Of a stretch of 7,237 nt of DNA, positions 5,630 to 7,237 are shown piece by piece. Every line of letters begins with the position of its first letter. The first letter of the stretch is position 1. Below the pieces are notes generated by a model, which made no database searches, had not been told where the DNA came from, and saw only the letters and a program-made list of their open reading frames with translations. The stretch comes from Chromatiales bacterium (GTDB lineage Bacteria; Pseudomonadota; Gammaproteobacteria; Chromatiales; Chromatiaceae): the NCBI GenBank assembly GCA_024762485.1, contig JANTHH010000140.1:1-7237 (forward strand), written 5' to 3'. The position numbers were made by a program, and so were the translations under genes.

Positions 5630-6718
5630 ATGAATATCATTGAAAAAGCAGTCGACAAGCTGATCGGTGAGACGGAAAAACCGAAAGCGCAAGCCTCGCC
5701 AGAACCGGCACAGGACACGATAGAGGCTGCTGCAACGGCCGCGGGAGAGACAACAGGGCAGGCAGAAGCCATCGAGCAGGAGAAGGCCGGGGCGACGGGG
5801 GCGACCAGTACGCTTGCCGAGGAAAAAGCAGCTGTTTCCGAGGAAGTTGAAGCGCAGACCACGAATGCGCAGGCAGCACCGCAGTCCCAAGCCAGTCATA
5901 AGGCCCATTTCACGGACGAACAGGCCACGGACAGTGGCAGCGGCAATTTCATCTCCCTCGCAAATCTGGGCCGCGAGGGCATACTCACTGCCGAGGGTGA
6001 ACGTAGCCGCACGGCCGAAGAGTACCGGATGATCAAGCGGCCGTTGTTGATGCGGGCCTTCGCTGACGCCAACCAGAGACCGGGTACTCACAACAACCTG
6101 GTGATGCTGACCAGTTCCGTGGAGGGGGAGGGCAAGACATTTACCTCCCTCAATCTCGCCATCTCCATCGCCATGGAACTCGACCGGACAGTCTTGCTGA
6201 TTGATGCGGATCTGGCCAAGCCGGGTCTCTCCCGTCTACTCAATGTCACCACCCGCCCGGGTCTGACAGAGCGACTGCTCGACGAAAGCCTGGATCTCAG
6301 TGAGCTGCTGCTGCATACCGATGTCCCGAAACTGACCATACTGCCGGCTGGGCGGCGTCACCGTCGGTCGACCGAGTTACTCGGCAGCAATAACATGCAG
6401 CGCTTGCTGGATGAGCTGGCCTTGCGCTACCCGGATCGGATTGTGTTGTTTGATTCGCCACCGTTGCTGGCTACCAGTGAGGCCAGCGTTCTGGCACAGC
6501 AGATGGGGCAGATTGTCCTGGTGGTCGAGTCTGCCGTTACCCCACAGTACCTCGTCAAGGACGCGCTGGCCCAGCTGGAGTCGACCGAGAATGTCTCGCT
6601 GGTATTGAACAAGTGCAAGCCTGATCTCTTCCTCGGCAACTATGGCGGCTATGGGTATGGCTCAAATTACGGTTATGGCTATGGATATGGCTATGGATAC
6701 GGCAATAATGACCAGTAA
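5630..6718 (+). CDS. XrtA-associated tyrosine autokinase (BY-kinase)
   Basis: Cytoplasmic P-loop protein-tyrosine kinase of 362 residues that should dock on the chain-length protein and autophosphorylate on C-terminal tyrosines, controlling polymer assembly. The N-terminal MNIIEKAVDKLIGE (1-14) is typical of the PEP-CTERM-associated kinases (TIGR03018). It is followed by a long low-complexity Ala/Glu/Thr/Gln linker (about 15-105). The linker makes this protein longer than the roughly 300 residues usual for the group. The catalytic domain begins near 127 with RTAEEYRMIKRPLL. It has Walker A SSVEGEGKT (162-170, Lys169), Walker A' VLLIDADLAKPG (188-199, Asp192 and Asp194) and Walker B IVLFDSPP (271-278, Asp275). 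The tail has nine tyrosines at 338, 341, 343, 347, 349, 351, 353, 355 and 357, nearly all alternating with glycine. The gene starts two bases after the chain-length stop with no clear Shine-Dalgarno sequence, implying translational coupling. Confidence 0.92.
   Translation: MNIIEKAVDKLIGETEKPKAQASPEPAQDTIEAAATAAGETTGQAEAIEQEKAGATGATSTLAEEKAAVSEEVEAQTTNAQAAPQSQASHKAHFTDEQATDSGSGNFISLANLGREGILTAEGERSRTAEEYRMIKRPLLMRAFADANQRPGTHNNLVMLTSSVEGEGKTFTSLNLAISIAMELDRTVLLIDADLAKPGLSRLLNVTTRPGLTERLLDESLDLSELLLHTDVPKLTILPAGRRHRRSTELLGSNNMQRLLDELALRYPDRIVLFDSPPLLATSEASVLAQQMGQIVLVVESAVTPQYLVKDALAQLESTENVSLVLNKCKPDLFLGNYGGYGYGSNYGYGYGYGYGYGNNDQ
6674..6703 (+). repeat. 12-base tandem repeat encoding the Gly-Tyr tail
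   Basis: The unit TATGGCTATGGA occurs twice in direct succession (6674-6685 and 6686-6697), followed by a partial, diverged copy TACGGC (6698-6703). Each full unit encodes Tyr-Gly-Tyr-Gly. It lies within the wider tyrosine-rich coding stretch 6641-6703. Gain or loss of one unit keeps the frame and changes the tyrosine count by two. Confidence 0.85.
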
Positions 6719-6754
6719 CCGATCCCTGACGTTGCGTGCACTGTGGTGGGCTGA

Positions 6755-7237
6755 ATGAAAAGTATCAGTCGACTCCCTGTACTGCTTGGCAGTTTTGTTG
6801 TTGTCAATGTGGCCGGGGCGGCGCAGTGGGACGTCTCGAATTCACTGGGCCTCGGTCTGACCTATTCGGACAACCTGACCCTGCAGCCACAGGGTGATGC
6901 TGGCATCATCCTGAATGTGACCCCTTCGATCGGCCTCGAGGGTACAGGCGGGCGGGCCACTGCAAACTTCAGCTACAGACCCTCCTTGCTCTACTATCCC
7001 TCGGGCATCCAGAACGGTGATGACCTTCGGCTGGCGCATGTGCTTGATGCCAACATGAATACGGAACTCTACCGCAACGAGCTGTTCCTCGATGCCTCGG
7101 CCACGGCGGGTTTCAACAACATCTCCACCCAGGGCATCATCAGCAACAGCCTGCTCAATCAGACGGACAACCAGGTCCAGACCTATACCCTGAAGCTGTC
7201 CCCCTACAGCACTCTGCGCCTGAACCGCAATGTTGCA
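6755..7237 (+). CDS. PEP-CTERM/XrtA-associated outer-membrane beta-barrel protein, N-terminal part (cut by window edge)
   Basis: The reading frame is open from ATG 6755 to the window end, giving 161 codons without a stop. A TGA occupies the codon just before the ATG, so this is the first possible start in the frame. GGTGGG lies four bases upstream. Residues 1-22 look like a Sec signal peptide (MKSISR, hydrophobic core, AGA then AQWDV). The mature part alternates polar and hydrophobic residues in strand-like pieces, for example SLGLGLTYSDNLTL (30-43), ATANFSYRPSLLYY and LFLDASATAGFNN. This fits an outer-membrane beta-barrel. Position directly after the XrtA-type kinase and the SLGLGLTYSDN start match the PEP-CTERM system-associated family TIGR03016. 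Its molecular role is not established; a part in polymer export or outer-membrane anchoring is inference. It follows the kinase stop by 36 bases, which show no terminator. Confidence 0.8.
   Translation, partial: MKSISRLPVLLGSFVVVNVAGAAQWDVSNSLGLGLTYSDNLTLQPQGDAGIILNVTPSIGLEGTGGRATANFSYRPSLLYYPSGIQNGDDLRLAHVLDANMNTELYRNELFLDASATAGFNNISTQGIISNSLLNQTDNQVQTYTLKLSPYSTLRLNRNVA

Noticed and set aside
5570..6091. A 173-codon minus-strand open frame
   Set aside because: It is a shadow of the kinase linker and is rich in Arg, Cys and Leu because the sense strand encodes Ala/Glu-rich sequence.

Overview
The window is high-GC bacterial DNA. Gene content points to a gammaproteobacterium or a close betaproteobacterial relative, probably environmental and Gram-negative. 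The evidence is a YadB-type glutamyl-Q tRNA(Asp) synthetase, a CysZ-type membrane protein, a CbbY-like phosphatase, and the opening of an exopolysaccharide (EPS) locus of the exosortase A (XrtA)/PEP-CTERM type. No RNA genes, insertion sequences, CRISPR arrays or phage genes were seen.

Left part (1-3200), housekeeping and metabolism. The first 326 bases hold the N-terminal part of gluQ on the minus strand, running off the left edge. A 186-base divergent intergenic region separates it from a plus-strand gene pair: a CbbY-like HAD phosphatase (513-1286) and, five bases later, a fold-type I PLP aminotransferase (1292-2479). The aminotransferase ends tail to tail with a minus-strand cysZ-like gene (2460-3200), and the two coding regions share 20 bases.

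Right part (3201-7237), the EPS module. A 180-base upstream region carries a possible sigma70-type promoter and a GC-rich hairpin. Four closely spaced plus-strand genes follow: a Wza/EpsE-like outer-membrane export lipoprotein (3381-4019), a Wzz/GNVR chain-length determinant with an extra C-terminal membrane helix (4032-5627), a cytoplasmic BY-type tyrosine autokinase with a nine-tyrosine Gly-Tyr tail (5630-6718), and the start of an outer-membrane beta-barrel protein of the PEP-CTERM-associated TIGR03016 type (from 6755, cut by the right edge). Gaps of 12, 2 and 36 bases indicate one operon.

How the EPS genes should work together, from knowledge of the families: the chain-length protein and the kinase form the inner-membrane co-polymerase that cycles through tyrosine phosphorylation. 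The export lipoprotein, and perhaps the barrel protein, carry the polymer across the outer membrane. In known XrtA loci the following genes include an AAA ATPase, a polysaccharide deacetylase, glycosyltransferases and exosortase A. These would lie to the right of the window and are not seen here. The locus type is known. The most distinctive local features are the repeat-encoded tyrosine tail and the long charged linker of the kinase.
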